A model generated the notes under the pieces. It did not search any database. It was not told the DNA's origin and worked only from the letters and a program-made list of their open reading frames with translations. This document shows, piece after piece, positions 37,634 through 47,535 of a stretch of DNA of 64,000 bases. Position 1 is the first letter of the stretch, and each line of letters starts with the position of its first letter. Source of the DNA: Lachnospiraceae bacterium (GTDB lineage Bacteria > Bacillota > Clostridia > Lachnospirales > Lachnospiraceae); NCBI GenBank assembly GCA_014799465.1, contig JAAVHZ010000058.1, forward strand, positions 25,780 through 89,779, given 5' to 3'. The position numbers were made by a program, and so were the translations under genes.

Positions 37634-40600
37634 ATGGAAAACAATCAAACAGTAACAGTAGGAAACATGGCAGATATGCAAGGCAAAAAAAGCACAGGAA
37701 ACAGTACACCGACAGAAAGCACAAATCAGGTAATTCAGCCAATCCCTGAAATCCCTATAATCAGCGGAAATCCCACACAGAATCCCGACAACAAATCCGT
37801 AACCAAAAACCCAGACAACGGACTGTCAACATCAGTTACAATAATCAAAAAAAACGGAGACCCTGTAAACATGGCAACAGGGGAATATATCTATGAAGAC
37901 AAAGACTTCATAATCCCGGACATGGACAGCGACTTCAGCCTTATAAGAAGATATACCGGGCCTGCAGGCAGAACAACCCGCCACAGTCTTGGAAAAGTGT
38001 GGGAATTAAGCACAGATACAAATATAACTATAGAAGAAAACACCGCAATAGTAACCATGCCGGATGGCAAAACAGCAGAATTTACTGCCCGCAGCAATTC
38101 ATACACAAACAAAAAAGGCGGAACAAAAAAATACATGCTGGAAAAAAATAAAAACGGATACACATTTACAGACAACCCCAAAAAACAGAAATATTACTAT
38201 GACCAAAGCGGACAAATAATAAAGAAAACAGACAGAAACGGGAATGCAACAGAATACAGATATAACGAAAACGGTCTTGACAGGCTCATTCTTCCAACAG
38301 GGTACAAACTGACATTCAGATGGGAAAACAATAAAATAGCAGAAATCGCAGACAATGCAGGAAGAACGGTAAAATACAAATACGAAAAAGGACTGTTAAA
38401 AAAAGCCATAAGATGTGACGGGACAGAGATAAAATATTCGTATGACGAAAATGAAAACCTGAAAACAATAACCGACGCATCAGGATGCACCTATCTTGAA
38501 AACGAATATGATGACAGCCACAGAATAAAAAAGCAGACAATAACAGACGGCGAAACATACATATACACATATGACGAAAAAAACAGGACAAACACCATAA
38601 AAGAGCAGGAAAACGGAGCCGTAACCACATACATATATGACCGGAACAAAGAAATAACCTGCATAAAATACCCGGACGGCAGTGAAGAAAAAATAAAAAC
38701 AGACGATTACAGTAACATATCAGAAGAAACCGACAGATGCGGTGCGGTAACAGCATATACATACGATATAATGGGAAACCTGCTGGTAAAAAAAGAGCCG
38801 TCAGGACTTATAACACACCACGAATATACAGAAAACTGCCTTACAAAAACATGGGACAACGCCGGAAGGCAGACAAAATATAAATATGACGGGAACTGCA
38901 ACTTAACAGAAAAAAGAGTACTGACAGATGAAAAAACAGGAAAAGAATACATAACATTATACGGATATGACAGTTACGGCAGAATAACAGAAAAAAGAGA
39001 AAACGAAAGAACCACATCATTCAGGTACACGGAAACCTTCCCAAAACCGGTACTTATAACATCACCTGACGGAACAGAAACAAGATTAAAATATGACACT
39101 GCAGGCAGGCTTAAAGAAAAAACCACAGAAAACATTACAGAGAAATATACATATACCCAATACAACAAACTAAAAACATATACAGACGGGGAAGGAAATA
39201 AAACCACATACAATTATGACGAATGCTGGAGGCTTGCGGAAATCATAAAACCCGCACAGAAAAAAGGAGAAACATACAGATATGACAGCATGGACAGACC
39301 GGTTTCACATACGGATGAATGCGGAAGGGTGACAATATACAGAAGAAATGCATATGGTGACATAATACAGATAATAAAATGCGGCGTTGAAGAAGACATA
39401 CAAGACCATTACAATGCAATAAATTGCATGGAAGAAAGCATAACATATGAATATGACACCTGCCACAGAATAATAAAAAAGCAGATAGGAAAATATGGCC
39501 ATGAAACATATAATTACGATAAATGCGGCAGAATAACAGGAAAAACACAAAACAGTTACAATAATGAAAACGAACAGCCTGATTCGGGATACAGATACAA
39601 AAGGGACAATGCCGGAAGAATCACAGAGGCAACAGACCCATATGGCAATATAACAGATGCATACAGCTATGACCTTTACGGAAATGTAAAAAAGCATATC
39701 CACAGCCCGGCCATATTAAAAGAAATGGCAGAAATGGGAGAAACAGCAGAAAATGACAGATATCCGGGAGACATATACAGTTACAATGCTTTGGGATTAA
39801 TGACATCAAAAAAAGAGCTGCTTACACTGACAAAAGAAGGAAAGCCACTCTACTGCATAAACAAATATACATATGATACAGACGGAAACCTGATAATAGA
39901 AAAAACATATACAGAGCCACAGCCTGATACAGATACACCTTATGGCAAGGCAAGGAAAATACTGAGGAAATACGATGAATGTGGCAGGCTGACGGAAATA
40001 AAAGACGAAACAGGTGCAAAAGCCACATATGAATATGACAGACATGGCAGAAAAATCAGGGAGACTGCAAAACAGGACAACGAAAAAAGCAGAATAACAG
40101 AATATGAATACAACTGCTGCGGAAAAATAACAAAACAGAAAATATATGAAAAAACCGATGATAAATCACCACAGAAACCAGCATTTAAGAGAAAGAACGG
40201 CAACCGTTTCTTAGAAACCGTAAAAACAGAAAAACAACCGGAAATTACAGAAAAACTTATAGAGGTGACAGAATATGCCTACGACATGTCAGGACAAATG
40301 GTAAAAGCCATAATGCCTGACGGACTTATTATATCATACACATACGATGAATCAGGCAAGAGGACATCTGTAACGGCATCAGATGCAAAGAATCCCGCAG
40401 TCAGAAGAAAAAACATATATAAGTATGATAAATACGGGTATATAACAGAAAAAACAGAAAACGGCATAACAGCCATATATGAAAATGATGCATTCGGAAA
40501 TATACTGAAAGAAAAAAATGCAGACGGAGGAACAGCTGTATACGGATACGATTTTAATGGAAAATGCATATGCAGCATAACACCGGAGGAAAACAGGAAG

Positions 40601-42922
40601 TCAGGTGAAAATGCCAAAGGAACCATAACAGAATATGATTTGTGCGGCAGACCTGTAAAAATAACATCTCCTGACGGCATAATTCTGGAAGAATACACAT
40701 ATGACAGCAGCGGAAAACTGCTGATACAGAAAAATGCAGACGGAGGCAGTATAAAATATGGCTATGATGCAGGCGGCAGAATGATATATGCCGTTACCGC
40801 CGCAGGTGTACGCAGTGAATATTCCTATGATACACTAGGCAATATAACGTCACAGTCATTGGGAGATGATATATCACACTTTGAAAACGATGTATGGGGC
40901 CATATTCTTGGAATAAAGACTTGCGAAGACATAGAGGAAACATATGAGTATGACAGAATGGGAAACCTTACGGCAGCCACAGACGGAGAAGGCAGAAAAA
41001 GGGAATACCATAGGGATATCAGGGGAAATGCCGGCAGGATAACATATGCAGACGGAAGCATGGAGACATTCGGGTATGATTACATGGGAAGAATGGTGTC
41101 AAAAACATACCGCTCAGGCAAGAAAGTTAATTATGTATATGACATATTTGGAAATCCGGTAAAAATGCAGGCAGAACCGAAAGATGGGGCAGAAATAAGA
41201 GACAACAGGGATTCATGTATATATGAGTATACGGAAGACGGAATGATTAAAAGTGCGACGGGAGGAGGCATAAAATATACATATGGATATGACATATGTG
41301 GGAGGCTGAAGTCAAAGTCGGCGTGCGGCAGGATGCTTATAAGCTATGAGTATGATTTGAACGGCAATAAGAAATCCGTAACAGATGCCACCGGAAAGAC
41401 AACATACTATGAATATGACATGGCAGACCGCCTTGTTTCGATAAGCGAGTGCAATAAGAAACTTGCCGGATACAATTATACCCCATACGGAAAGGTATCA
41501 AAGGTTGTATGTGGTGATATAATAACAGAGTATGAATATGACCCTGACGGAAGATATGGAAGGATAAAGGTAACTGTCGGTGGAAGTATTTTATCGGATA
41601 TACATTATGAGTATGATAATAAGGGGAATTGTGTAAGGAAGGTAAATGTTACCGGCGGAGTAAATGCAGTTACTGACTATAAGTATGATGGTGTGGGCAG
41701 GCTTACCGGAGTAAAAAGACCAGACTTAAAAGAACGGTATTCATATGACAGGGCCGGAAACAGGATTACATATGCAAACGATAAAGGCATTAGTGAGAGT
41801 TATAATTATAATGAAACTAACGAGCTGCTGAGTATTGTAAAGAGTCAGAATGATGGTGGAATAAGTGAAGTAAGGAAGTTTACTTATGATGCGGACGGCA
41901 ACATGACTTCTGACGGCAGGGGGATTTACAGTTATGACGGCTTTAACCGTATGGCAGAGGCGGCAATGGAAGACGGAAGGAGTCTGGTCTGCAGGTATGA
42001 TGCTGAAGGGCTGAGGCATGAGACGGAAGAGAACGGCAGGCTTATAAAGTTTATATACAGTGGAAGGGATGCTGTGTGTGAAGAAGAGGAGGAAAAAGGA
42101 TTTACCCGCTATATAAGGGGTAATGGAAGGCTTGTGACATCGGACAGTGAGTCGGCTAGGACATATTACCATTATGCCTGCGACAGCCTTGGAAGTGTGG
42201 ATTATGTAATTGCGGGGAATGAGTTTGGATGTGATGGGAACTATGGCAGCATAGACCAAAGGATTCTTTGCAGATATGGGTATGATGCATTTGGAAATAC
42301 TGTGGATGCATTTGAGCATGTGGGGAACAGATATTGTTTTACAGGGGAAATGCATGATGATGTTACCGGTATGTATTATCTCAGGGCAAGGTATTACAGT
42401 TCCGGTATAGGAAGGTTTACGCAGGCTGATACGTATCATGGAGACGGACTTAACCTGTATGTGTATGCAGGGAATAATCCGGTGAGGTATGTTGACCCTA
42501 GTGGGCATTGTTGTAAGAATGGAAATGTTGATGGGAGTGATAGTCCTTCTGATTCGTATTTATATCAAAGATATAAAGAATCCTTGGTCAAGGATGATAT
42601 ATTGAATAATTCAAATGAAATTATATCTGGTGATAAGTTTGGTGATGAAAAGCTGATAGTGGAGTTGACAAAAGATGGAAGTGATATAGGGGATTGGTCT
42701 AAAATGGAGTCTGTTTATTCGTATACTAATGAATATGGAACAGGCAAGATACACTATTATAAAAATATTAAAACAGGAAAAATAAGCTATTATGATGCCA
42801 AAATGAAAATATCTGTTCCGAAATCGATTAGAAATAATTTGAAAAATACGGTTATGGATAAAGGTTATTTTTGGATTGTTGATTTAGATGAAAATTTAAT
42901 TCCAATTGGAGTAAGACAATGA
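37634..42922 (+). CDS. RHS-repeat polymorphic toxin, full length
   Basis: A 1762-aa protein. Residues 1-70 are a low-complexity, Pro/Asn/Thr-rich leader without signal peptide. DUF6531-like entry segment GDPVNMATGEYIYEDKDF at about 77-94. Dozens of YD/RHS repeats (YxYDxxGxxxxxxxxxG) to about 1580; these form the beta-cage that encloses the toxin. The RHS-associated core ends RYYSSGIGRFTQADTYHGDG...NPVRYVDPSGH at about 1620-1624. The last 138 aa are the variable toxin domain (ends WIVDLDENLIPIGVRQ), of no recognised family. AGGAGGAG ribosome site. The end overlaps its immunity candidate by ATGA. Base use is strongly A-rich to about 41.1 kb and then changes (see findings). Confidence 0.92.
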   Translation: MENNQTVTVGNMADMQGKKSTGNSTPTESTNQVIQPIPEIPIISGNPTQNPDNKSVTKNPDNGLSTSVTIIKKNGDPVNMATGEYIYEDKDFIIPDMDSDFSLIRRYTGPAGRTTRHSLGKVWELSTDTNITIEENTAIVTMPDGKTAEFTARSNSYTNKKGGTKKYMLEKNKNGYTFTDNPKKQKYYYDQSGQIIKKTDRNGNATEYRYNENGLDRLILPTGYKLTFRWENNKIAEIADNAGRTVKYKYEKGLLKKAIRCDGTEIKYSYDENENLKTITDASGCTYLENEYDDSHRIKKQTITDGETYIYTYDEKNRTNTIKEQENGAVTTYIYDRNKEITCIKYPDGSEEKIKTDDYSNISEETDRCGAVTAYTYDIMGNLLVKKEPSGLITHHEYTENCLTKTWDNAGRQTKYKYDGNCNLTEKRVLTDEKTGKEYITLYGYDSYGRITEKRENERTTSFRYTETFPKPVLITSPDGTETRLKYDTAGRLKEKTTENITEKYTYTQYNKLKTYTDGEGNKTTYNYDECWRLAEIIKPAQKKGETYRYDSMDRPVSHTDECGRVTIYRRNAYGDIIQIIKCGVEEDIQDHYNAINCMEESITYEYDTCHRIIKKQIGKYGHETYNYDKCGRITGKTQNSYNNENEQPDSGYRYKRDNAGRITEATDPYGNITDAYSYDLYGNVKKHIHSPAILKEMAEMGETAENDRYPGDIYSYNALGLMTSKKELLTLTKEGKPLYCINKYTYDTDGNLIIEKTYTEPQPDTDTPYGKARKILRKYDECGRLTEIKDETGAKATYEYDRHGRKIRETAKQDNEKSRITEYEYNCCGKITKQKIYEKTDDKSPQKPAFKRKNGNRFLETVKTEKQPEITEKLIEVTEYAYDMSGQMVKAIMPDGLIISYTYDESGKRTSVTASDAKNPAVRRKNIYKYDKYGYITEKTENGITAIYENDAFGNILKEKNADGGTAVYGYDFNGKCICSITPEENRKSGENAKGTITEYDLCGRPVKITSPDGIILEEYTYDSSGKLLIQKNADGGSIKYGYDAGGRMIYAVTAAGVRSEYSYDTLGNITSQSLGDDISHFENDVWGHILGIKTCEDIEETYEYDRMGNLTAATDGEGRKREYHRDIRGNAGRITYADGSMETFGYDYMGRMVSKTYRSGKKVNYVYDIFGNPVKMQAEPKDGAEIRDNRDSCIYEYTEDGMIKSATGGGIKYTYGYDICGRLKSKSACGRMLISYEYDLNGNKKSVTDATGKTTYYEYDMADRLVSISECNKKLAGYNYTPYGKVSKVVCGDIITEYEYDPDGRYGRIKVTVGGSILSDIHYEYDNKGNCVRKVNVTGGVNAVTDYKYDGVGRLTGVKRPDLKERYSYDRAGNRITYANDKGISESYNYNETNELLSIVKSQNDGGISEVRKFTYDADGNMTSDGRGIYSYDGFNRMAEAAMEDGRSLVCRYDAEGLRHETEENGRLIKFIYSGRDAVCEEEEEKGFTRYIRGNGRLVTSDSESARTYYHYACDSLGSVDYVIAGNEFGCDGNYGSIDQRILCRYGYDAFGNTVDAFEHVGNRYCFTGEMHDDVTGMYYLRARYYSSGIGRFTQADTYHGDGLNLYVYAGNNPVRYVDPSGHCCKNGNVDGSDSPSDSYLYQRYKESLVKDDILNNSNEIISGDKFGDEKLIVELTKDGSDIGDWSKMESVYSYTNEYGTGKIHYYKNIKTGKISYYDAKMKISVPKSIRNNLKNTVMDKGYFWIVDLDENLIPIGVRQ
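42000..42522 (+). repeat. 3' end of rhs core, repeated at 43715-44240 and 45129-45378
   Basis: The segment encoding the end of the RHS core (from YDAEGLRHETEENGR to DPSGHCCKNG) recurs twice downstream with high identity. Copy 2 carries many substitutions and small indels. Copy 3 is shorter but nearly identical from GGGGAACAGATAT to GGGCATTGTTGTAAGAATG. Confidence 0.9.
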
Positions 42923-43545
42923 TATTAAGATCGAAAAGAAATATAGAAAGAGAAGGAATAAGTGCTAATAAGTTGTATCCAGTTATTGAATATGAAAAAA
43001 ATATACAATCTGGAGCAGAGAGATATAAGATATATGATGATTGTAGAAGTGTGTCTTGGAAAACACTTAGAAATTTTAGTGTTGAAAGTGATATATTAGA
43101 TAATTATACAAAAAAAAGAAATGATGATACAGACAGTTACAGCTATATAGGGATTGATGAAGATTTTTATACTCAATTATACCTTGAAAATGAGAAATCT
43201 GGATGTGTTAGAGAGGAACTAGAAAAAAAGCTAATAGATATTCTTTCAAGTGAATTATCTGTAGAGAATATTATAGATAATATTTATGAATTAGGACTAA
43301 AAAATGAAGGAATTGATATGTTGCTGTTTGCATTTTTTAAAAAAGCAACAAAACAAGATATTATTAATTTATCCATCTATTTGTATGAAAGGATAACTGA
43401 AATGAATTCATATATATTGGAGATAATAGTTAATAATATGAAATTGTATAAAGAATCTGATGTTGAAAATTTATTTGTAGAAATATATATGAATGCTTCT
43501 TGTACTGAAGATGTATTAAATCTGATAAATAATTATTTGGATTAA
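42919..43545 (+). CDS. Candidate immunity protein for the full-length RHS toxin
   Basis: A 208-aa soluble acidic protein; no family recognised. It overlaps the rhs stop by four bases (ATGA), the arrangement expected of a cognate immunity gene that must be made with its toxin. The sequence is helix-rich in the second half (LFAFFKKATKQDIINLSIYLYERI). Base composition is lower in GC than the rhs core, as usual for exchangeable toxin-immunity tips. Confidence 0.65.
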   Translation: MILRSKRNIEREGISANKLYPVIEYEKNIQSGAERYKIYDDCRSVSWKTLRNFSVESDILDNYTKKRNDDTDSYSYIGIDEDFYTQLYLENEKSGCVREELEKKLIDILSSELSVENIIDNIYELGLKNEGIDMLLFAFFKKATKQDIINLSIYLYERITEMNSYILEIIVNNMKLYKESDVENLFVEIYMNASCTEDVLNLINNYLD

Positions 43546-43714
43546 CAGTCACTTAGAATATTTATTATTATAAATTAGGACTTTCTTCAAAATTAAAATT
43601 AAACAAAACCAACTACCATATAGCCATTGCTGTAAATGTTAGTTATAGTTTACTGATTATTATGAATCGAATCAGGATTTTCAAGAGTTTTTCATAATAT
43701 TTTGGAAGAATTTG

Positions 43715-44599
43715 GTATGCAGATGCGGAAGGACTTAGGCGTTGGACAGAGGAAAACAGTAGGCTTATAAAGTTTATTTACATTGGAAAGGATTCTATAT
43801 GTAAGAAAGATGAAAAAAAGAATTTACTCACTATATAAGGAGTAATGGAAGGCTTGTGGCATCTAACATTGAATCGGCAATGACATATTACCATTATGCC
43901 TGTGACAGTCTTGGAAATGTGGATTATGTAATTGCGGGGAATGAGTTTGGATATGATGAGAATTACGGTAGCATAGACCAAAGGGTTCTTTGCAGGTATT
44001 GGTATGATGCATTTGGAAATACTGTGGATACATTTGAGAATGTGGGGAACAGATATGGTTTTGCTGGGGAAATGCGTAATGATGTTACTAGTATGTATTA
44101 TCTCAGGGTGAGGTATTACAGTTTCAGTATAGAAAGGCTTACGCAGACTGATACATATCATGATACGAACTTAACCTATATGCGTATGTAGGGAATAATT
44201 CGGTGTGATATGTTGACCATAGTAGGCATTGTTGTAAAGATGGTAGGGTTGATGAGAGTGGTACATCTTCTGGAATTAGATTTTCTGAAAATCCAAATGA
44301 ACTATTTCCAGAAAATTATGCTGATTTAACAAAAGAGGTAAAACCAGATGGTAAAATAAAGTATACAGTGCAAGCAGGAGAATTTGGGTATATTGTTGAA
44401 TACCATTCTAACCATGGTGGAGATGACCATTTTGATGGAAATCACTATCATGTATTAAAAAAGCATATAATCCTAAAAAGAATAAAAATGTCGAATTTAA
44501 ATTACCTAACTATGCCCCTGATACTCCTTGTGTAAGTAATAAATATCCACAACCAAGAACATTTGCACCAAAAGACTTACTCCCAACAAAAAACCATTA
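43715..44599 (+). pseudogene. Decayed orphan rhs C-terminal cassette 2 (core end plus toxin domain)
   Basis: Homologous to 42000-42522, then a different tip. Frame is lost several times: an internal stop after FTHYI, an open part at 43856-44191 (TYYHYACDSLGNVDYVIAGNE...), then indels that turn the NLYVYAGNN segment into a stop. DPSGH has become DHSRH. The tip itself reads GTSSGIRFSENPNELFPE...NHGGDDHFDGNHYHVLKK and continues, after one missing A in the A-run near 44460, as AYNPKKNKNVEF...DLLPTKNH. So the cassette has lost function or survives only as a donor for recombination. Confidence 0.8.
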
Positions 44600-44617
44600 A
44601 GAAAGTGAAAATATAAT

Positions 44618-45124
44618 ATGAAGAATATTTTATGGATTGGAAAGTATAATAAATATGGTGTTTTTGATTCAGATAATTGGAATCAATTTATTACATGGCT
44701 CAAAAAGAATTGTGACATGGTTGATATATATTCAAACATAAATCCGACTGATATAAGAGCAGTTTTTGGAAATGAAAAAGTAATGAATGAATATGTTTTT
44801 GAAGGAATGGAGAATTATCATTCGTATGAAATAGCTTGTGACGATAATGTGTTTAATACATTATCTATGTGGAATTATAATATTAACATATGCAATATTT
44901 CACATATTTATTTTTATTTATGTGAGAAGGAGTTGGGATACATTTCTATTAATGATTTTGATAACTTTGTTGTATTTGATTTTCCTAATATGCATATAGA
45001 TGAGTTGGTTAATATGTTGAACTCTGTTAAAGAGAATGCAGAAATATGCTTTGAATATAAATATGATATTGATGGAATTGTAGAAGATGATTGGATACCA
45101 GTAGGAATAGAAAAGAAATGGTGA
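44618..45124 (+). CDS. Candidate immunity protein of orphan cassette 2
   Basis: A 168-aa soluble protein, intact although its toxin cassette is broken. It starts MKNILWIGKYNKYGVFDSDNW and is rich in Asn, aromatic and acidic residues; family not recognised. It lies 19 bases after the end of the cassette-2 tip. Retention of immunity after toxin decay is common in RHS arrays because it protects against sister cells. The end runs directly into cassette 3. Confidence 0.6.
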   Translation: MKNILWIGKYNKYGVFDSDNWNQFITWLKKNCDMVDIYSNINPTDIRAVFGNEKVMNEYVFEGMENYHSYEIACDDNVFNTLSMWNYNINICNISHIYFYLCEKELGYISINDFDNFVVFDFPNMHIDELVNMLNSVKENAEICFEYKYDIDGIVEDDWIPVGIEKKW

Positions 45125-45173
45125 TGTAGGCAAGAGAGTACTTTGCAGGTATGAGTATGTTGCATTTGAGCAT

Positions 45174-45788
45174 GTGGGGAACAGATATGGTTTTACAGGT
45201 GAAATGCGTGATGATGTTACGGTGATGTATTATCTGAGGGCGAGGTATTACAGCTCTGGTATAGGAAGGTTTACGCAGGCTGATACGTATCATGGAGACG
45301 GACTTAACCTGTATGTGTATGCAGGGAATAATCCGGTGAGGTATATTGACCCTAGTGGGCATTGTTGTAAGAATGGGAGTGGTGATGGGAGTAGTAATAA
45401 GAAATATAAAGAAATAAAAGTTCATGGAAATATAGATACTGAATTTGATAAAGTGTATATTAAAAATATAATTATATATGAAGATAAAGATGCTAGAAAA
45501 CTGTATGGGAATGATTTGGATTTTCCACAAACTGAATTACAATGGGCAGAAAAACAGATATTAGGAAAAGGAAAAAATAGAATTCTTGCATTACAACAAA
45601 ATAATTTTACTATATCAAGTAAGGAATCACCAGAATTACCGCCAATAGATAAATTGAAACAAATAAGGACTTTTATCTTTAGAATTAATGCCGATACAGA
45701 AAATTTAAGAAGTGCAGTTCAAATCCAAGTGGACAAATTATCCAAGTTATTTCCTGACTATAATATCAGTGCAATATATGGAGGTTGA
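45174..45788 (+). CDS. Orphan rhs C-terminal cassette 3 (core end plus intact toxin tip)
   Basis: Open from 45126 without a convincing start: the GTG at 45174 has no ribosome site. The first 64 residues repeat the rhs core end (YGFTGEMRDD...RYYSSGIGRFTQADTYHGDG...RYIDPSGHCCKNG). The following 140 residues are a tip unlike cassettes 1 and 2 (KYKEIKVHGNIDTEFDKVY...FPDYNISAIYGG), uninterrupted. It probably is not translated until recombined onto the full-length gene. The toxin family is not recognised. The end overlaps the ribosome site of the next gene. Confidence 0.7.
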   Translation: MGNRYGFTGEMRDDVTVMYYLRARYYSSGIGRFTQADTYHGDGLNLYVYAGNNPVRYIDPSGHCCKNGSGDGSSNKKYKEIKVHGNIDTEFDKVYIKNIIIYEDKDARKLYGNDLDFPQTELQWAEKQILGKGKNRILALQQNNFTISSKESPELPPIDKLKQIRTFIFRINADTENLRSAVQIQVDKLSKLFPDYNISAIYGG

Positions 45789-45793
45789 TACGA

Positions 45794-46105
45794 ATGTCTG
45801 TTTCAGTGAATATGTATGTAAAAGGAGAACTATTTGAAATTCCAGTTGCTACAACAAAGTTTTTTAAAATATACTGGGAGAGAGCAATAAAAGAGTGTAA
45901 TTTACAAGTTTTTCAGGAATTCAATTATTTTGGGAAAGGACAGGTATCTGAAATCATATCTGAACTTGAACTTCTGAAAAAATGGGCAGAGAAAAACTTA
46001 AATGGAAAAGAATATGTGTATATGACTGAAAGAATCGAATCACTAAAAAAAGAAATTCCTAAAGTGTTCGAGAAGGTGGAAAATGCAATACTTTGTATAG
46101 ACTAA
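45794..46105 (+). CDS. Candidate immunity protein of orphan cassette 3
   Basis: A 103-aa soluble protein starting MSVSVNMYVKGELFEIPVATT with a helical C-terminal half. ATG 45794 is chosen because GGAGG lies 9 bases upstream, inside the end of cassette 3. No known family. Placement directly after an intact tip supports the immunity role. Confidence 0.6.
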   Translation: MSVSVNMYVKGELFEIPVATTKFFKIYWERAIKECNLQVFQEFNYFGKGQVSEIISELELLKKWAEKNLNGKEYVYMTERIESLKKEIPKVFEKVENAILCID

Positions 46106-46265
46106 TAGAACATTTTTCAATTACCTCGATGAATGAAGCGATATAGCTTTAATGCAGATAGCATAAGATAATAGAATCCATTTAGTAAAGAAATAAAACT
46201 TGTGACTTCAGTATTTATTCTGAATAATAAAAGTGGTTATACCACATTATTTCTTACATAATAAG

Positions 46266-46322
46266 TAAAAAAATGGTCTTTGGAAGCAGGAAATAATCCT
46301 AAATCCAAGACCATTTTTAAGA
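46266..46322. terminator. Bidirectional terminator between the RHS island and apbE
   Basis: AAAATGGTCTTTGGA pairs with TCCAAGACCATTTTT around a 20-base loop. Confidence 0.8.
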
Positions 46323-46360
46323 TAATTTACACAAATAATTAATCTAAATTTATCATATCA

Positions 46361-47371
46361 TCACCGCACTAAAGTAAAAATACCATTATCTTCATTAAGC
46401 CCCGAAGAATAATACACCTTATAATCCGAATCTATAAAGACAGCTTCAATATTATCAAGACTTTCTATAAGTTCCATTCCTTTATCAATACCAAGTAGAA
46501 AACATGTGGTACTTAGTCCGTCGCCATCAACCGAACTATCTGAAATAATAGACACAGAATACAAATTATTATCTACCGGATATCCCGTATCTGTATCAAG
46601 GATATGATGGTATAATTTACCATCTTCATAAAAATATCTTTCATAATTACCTGATGATACTATTGACTTATCATGTACATTCATTATAGCTGAATTTTCA
46701 CCAGTATCACTAAAAGGCTTTTTTATGCCTATCTTATAATCAGAACCATCAGGTTTACTGCCTACAAGAAGTATATTACCACCTAAATCGATAATTCCTG
46801 AATCTATTTTTTCACTTAAAAGATACTCTTTTAATTTATCAGCTATAAATCCTTTAGCAATACCTCCTAAATCTAAAATAGTTTCTTCGTTATTTAACAT
46901 AACATTATTATTGTCAACTTGAAGTTTTTTATAACCTACCGATTGAAGAGCATTATTAATATCAGCTTTAGCAGGAACTCTTGGATTCTCGGAGTTGAAA
47001 TTCCATAAAGAACTTAAACCGCCAATAGTAATATCAAACTTTCCACCGGATAGTTCTGAATAGTATATTCCTTTATTAATGAGTTCAAGTGTATCATCCG
47101 ATACTTCCACAAAACTTCCAATATTATTGTTAATTTGGGATATTTCGCTGTCTTTTACTGTACGGCTTAACATATTTTCATAATTTTTACATATTTCAAA
47201 ACATTCATCAATATATTTAGAATTTTCACTTCCGTATAGTGTAATAGTGACTACTGTATCAAAATAGAAATCTGTTTTAGATACGGCTTCATTATTGGAG
47301 ATATTGCTGCAGCCTGAAAATGTAATTATAAATAAAATAATTTGTATAAATAAAAATTTTTTCTTTAACAT
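46361..47371 (-). CDS. apbE: FAD:protein FMN transferase (ApbE lipoprotein)
   Basis: A 336-aa flavin transferase that attaches FMN to Thr of RnfG/RnfD-type proteins. Lipoprotein signal peptide MLKKKFLFIQIILFIITFSGC with lipobox Cys at residue 21. Conserved segments: FDTVVTITLYG, GGKFDITIGGLSSLWNF, LDLGGIAKGFIADK (FAD site), GGNILLVG, HHILDTDTGYPVDN and DGLSTTCFLLG. The start at 47371 has AAGGAA 8 bases upstream; an ATG 36 bases earlier lacks one. The likely clients are RnfD and RnfG at 33.8-35.3 kb. No FMN-binding partner lies next to it. Confidence 0.92.
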   Translation of the reverse strand: MLKKKFLFIQIILFIITFSGCSNISNNEAVSKTDFYFDTVVTITLYGSENSKYIDECFEICKNYENMLSRTVKDSEISQINNNIGSFVEVSDDTLELINKGIYYSELSGGKFDITIGGLSSLWNFNSENPRVPAKADINNALQSVGYKKLQVDNNNVMLNNEETILDLGGIAKGFIADKLKEYLLSEKIDSGIIDLGGNILLVGSKPDGSDYKIGIKKPFSDTGENSAIMNVHDKSIVSSGNYERYFYEDGKLYHHILDTDTGYPVDNNLYSVSIISDSSVDGDGLSTTCFLLGIDKGMELIESLDNIEAVFIDSDYKVYYSSGLNEDNGIFTLVR

Positions 47372-47535
47372 ATATAATTTCCTTGAATACATCATTTTTG
47401 AAATCATTCTATCATATAATCAAATCCGCTGCAAGCAATCCCATAATTAACATTTGTATAATACACTATTTTGTGGTATAGTATATGGAGAAAACATTTG
47501 TTCTAATATAATTGTACAAAGAATGGAGCAATTAA

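Noticed and set aside
37634..41700. Regular repeats that could suggest a CRISPR or tandem DNA repeat
   Set aside because: The periodicity is in the protein (YD repeats) with degenerate DNA; no constant repeat or spacer.
41741..42508. A 255-codon open frame on the minus strand under the rhs gene, and several more between 38 and 40.7 kb
   Set aside because: Shadows of the RHS repeats; they have low-complexity Cys/His/Ser-rich products and no ribosome sites.
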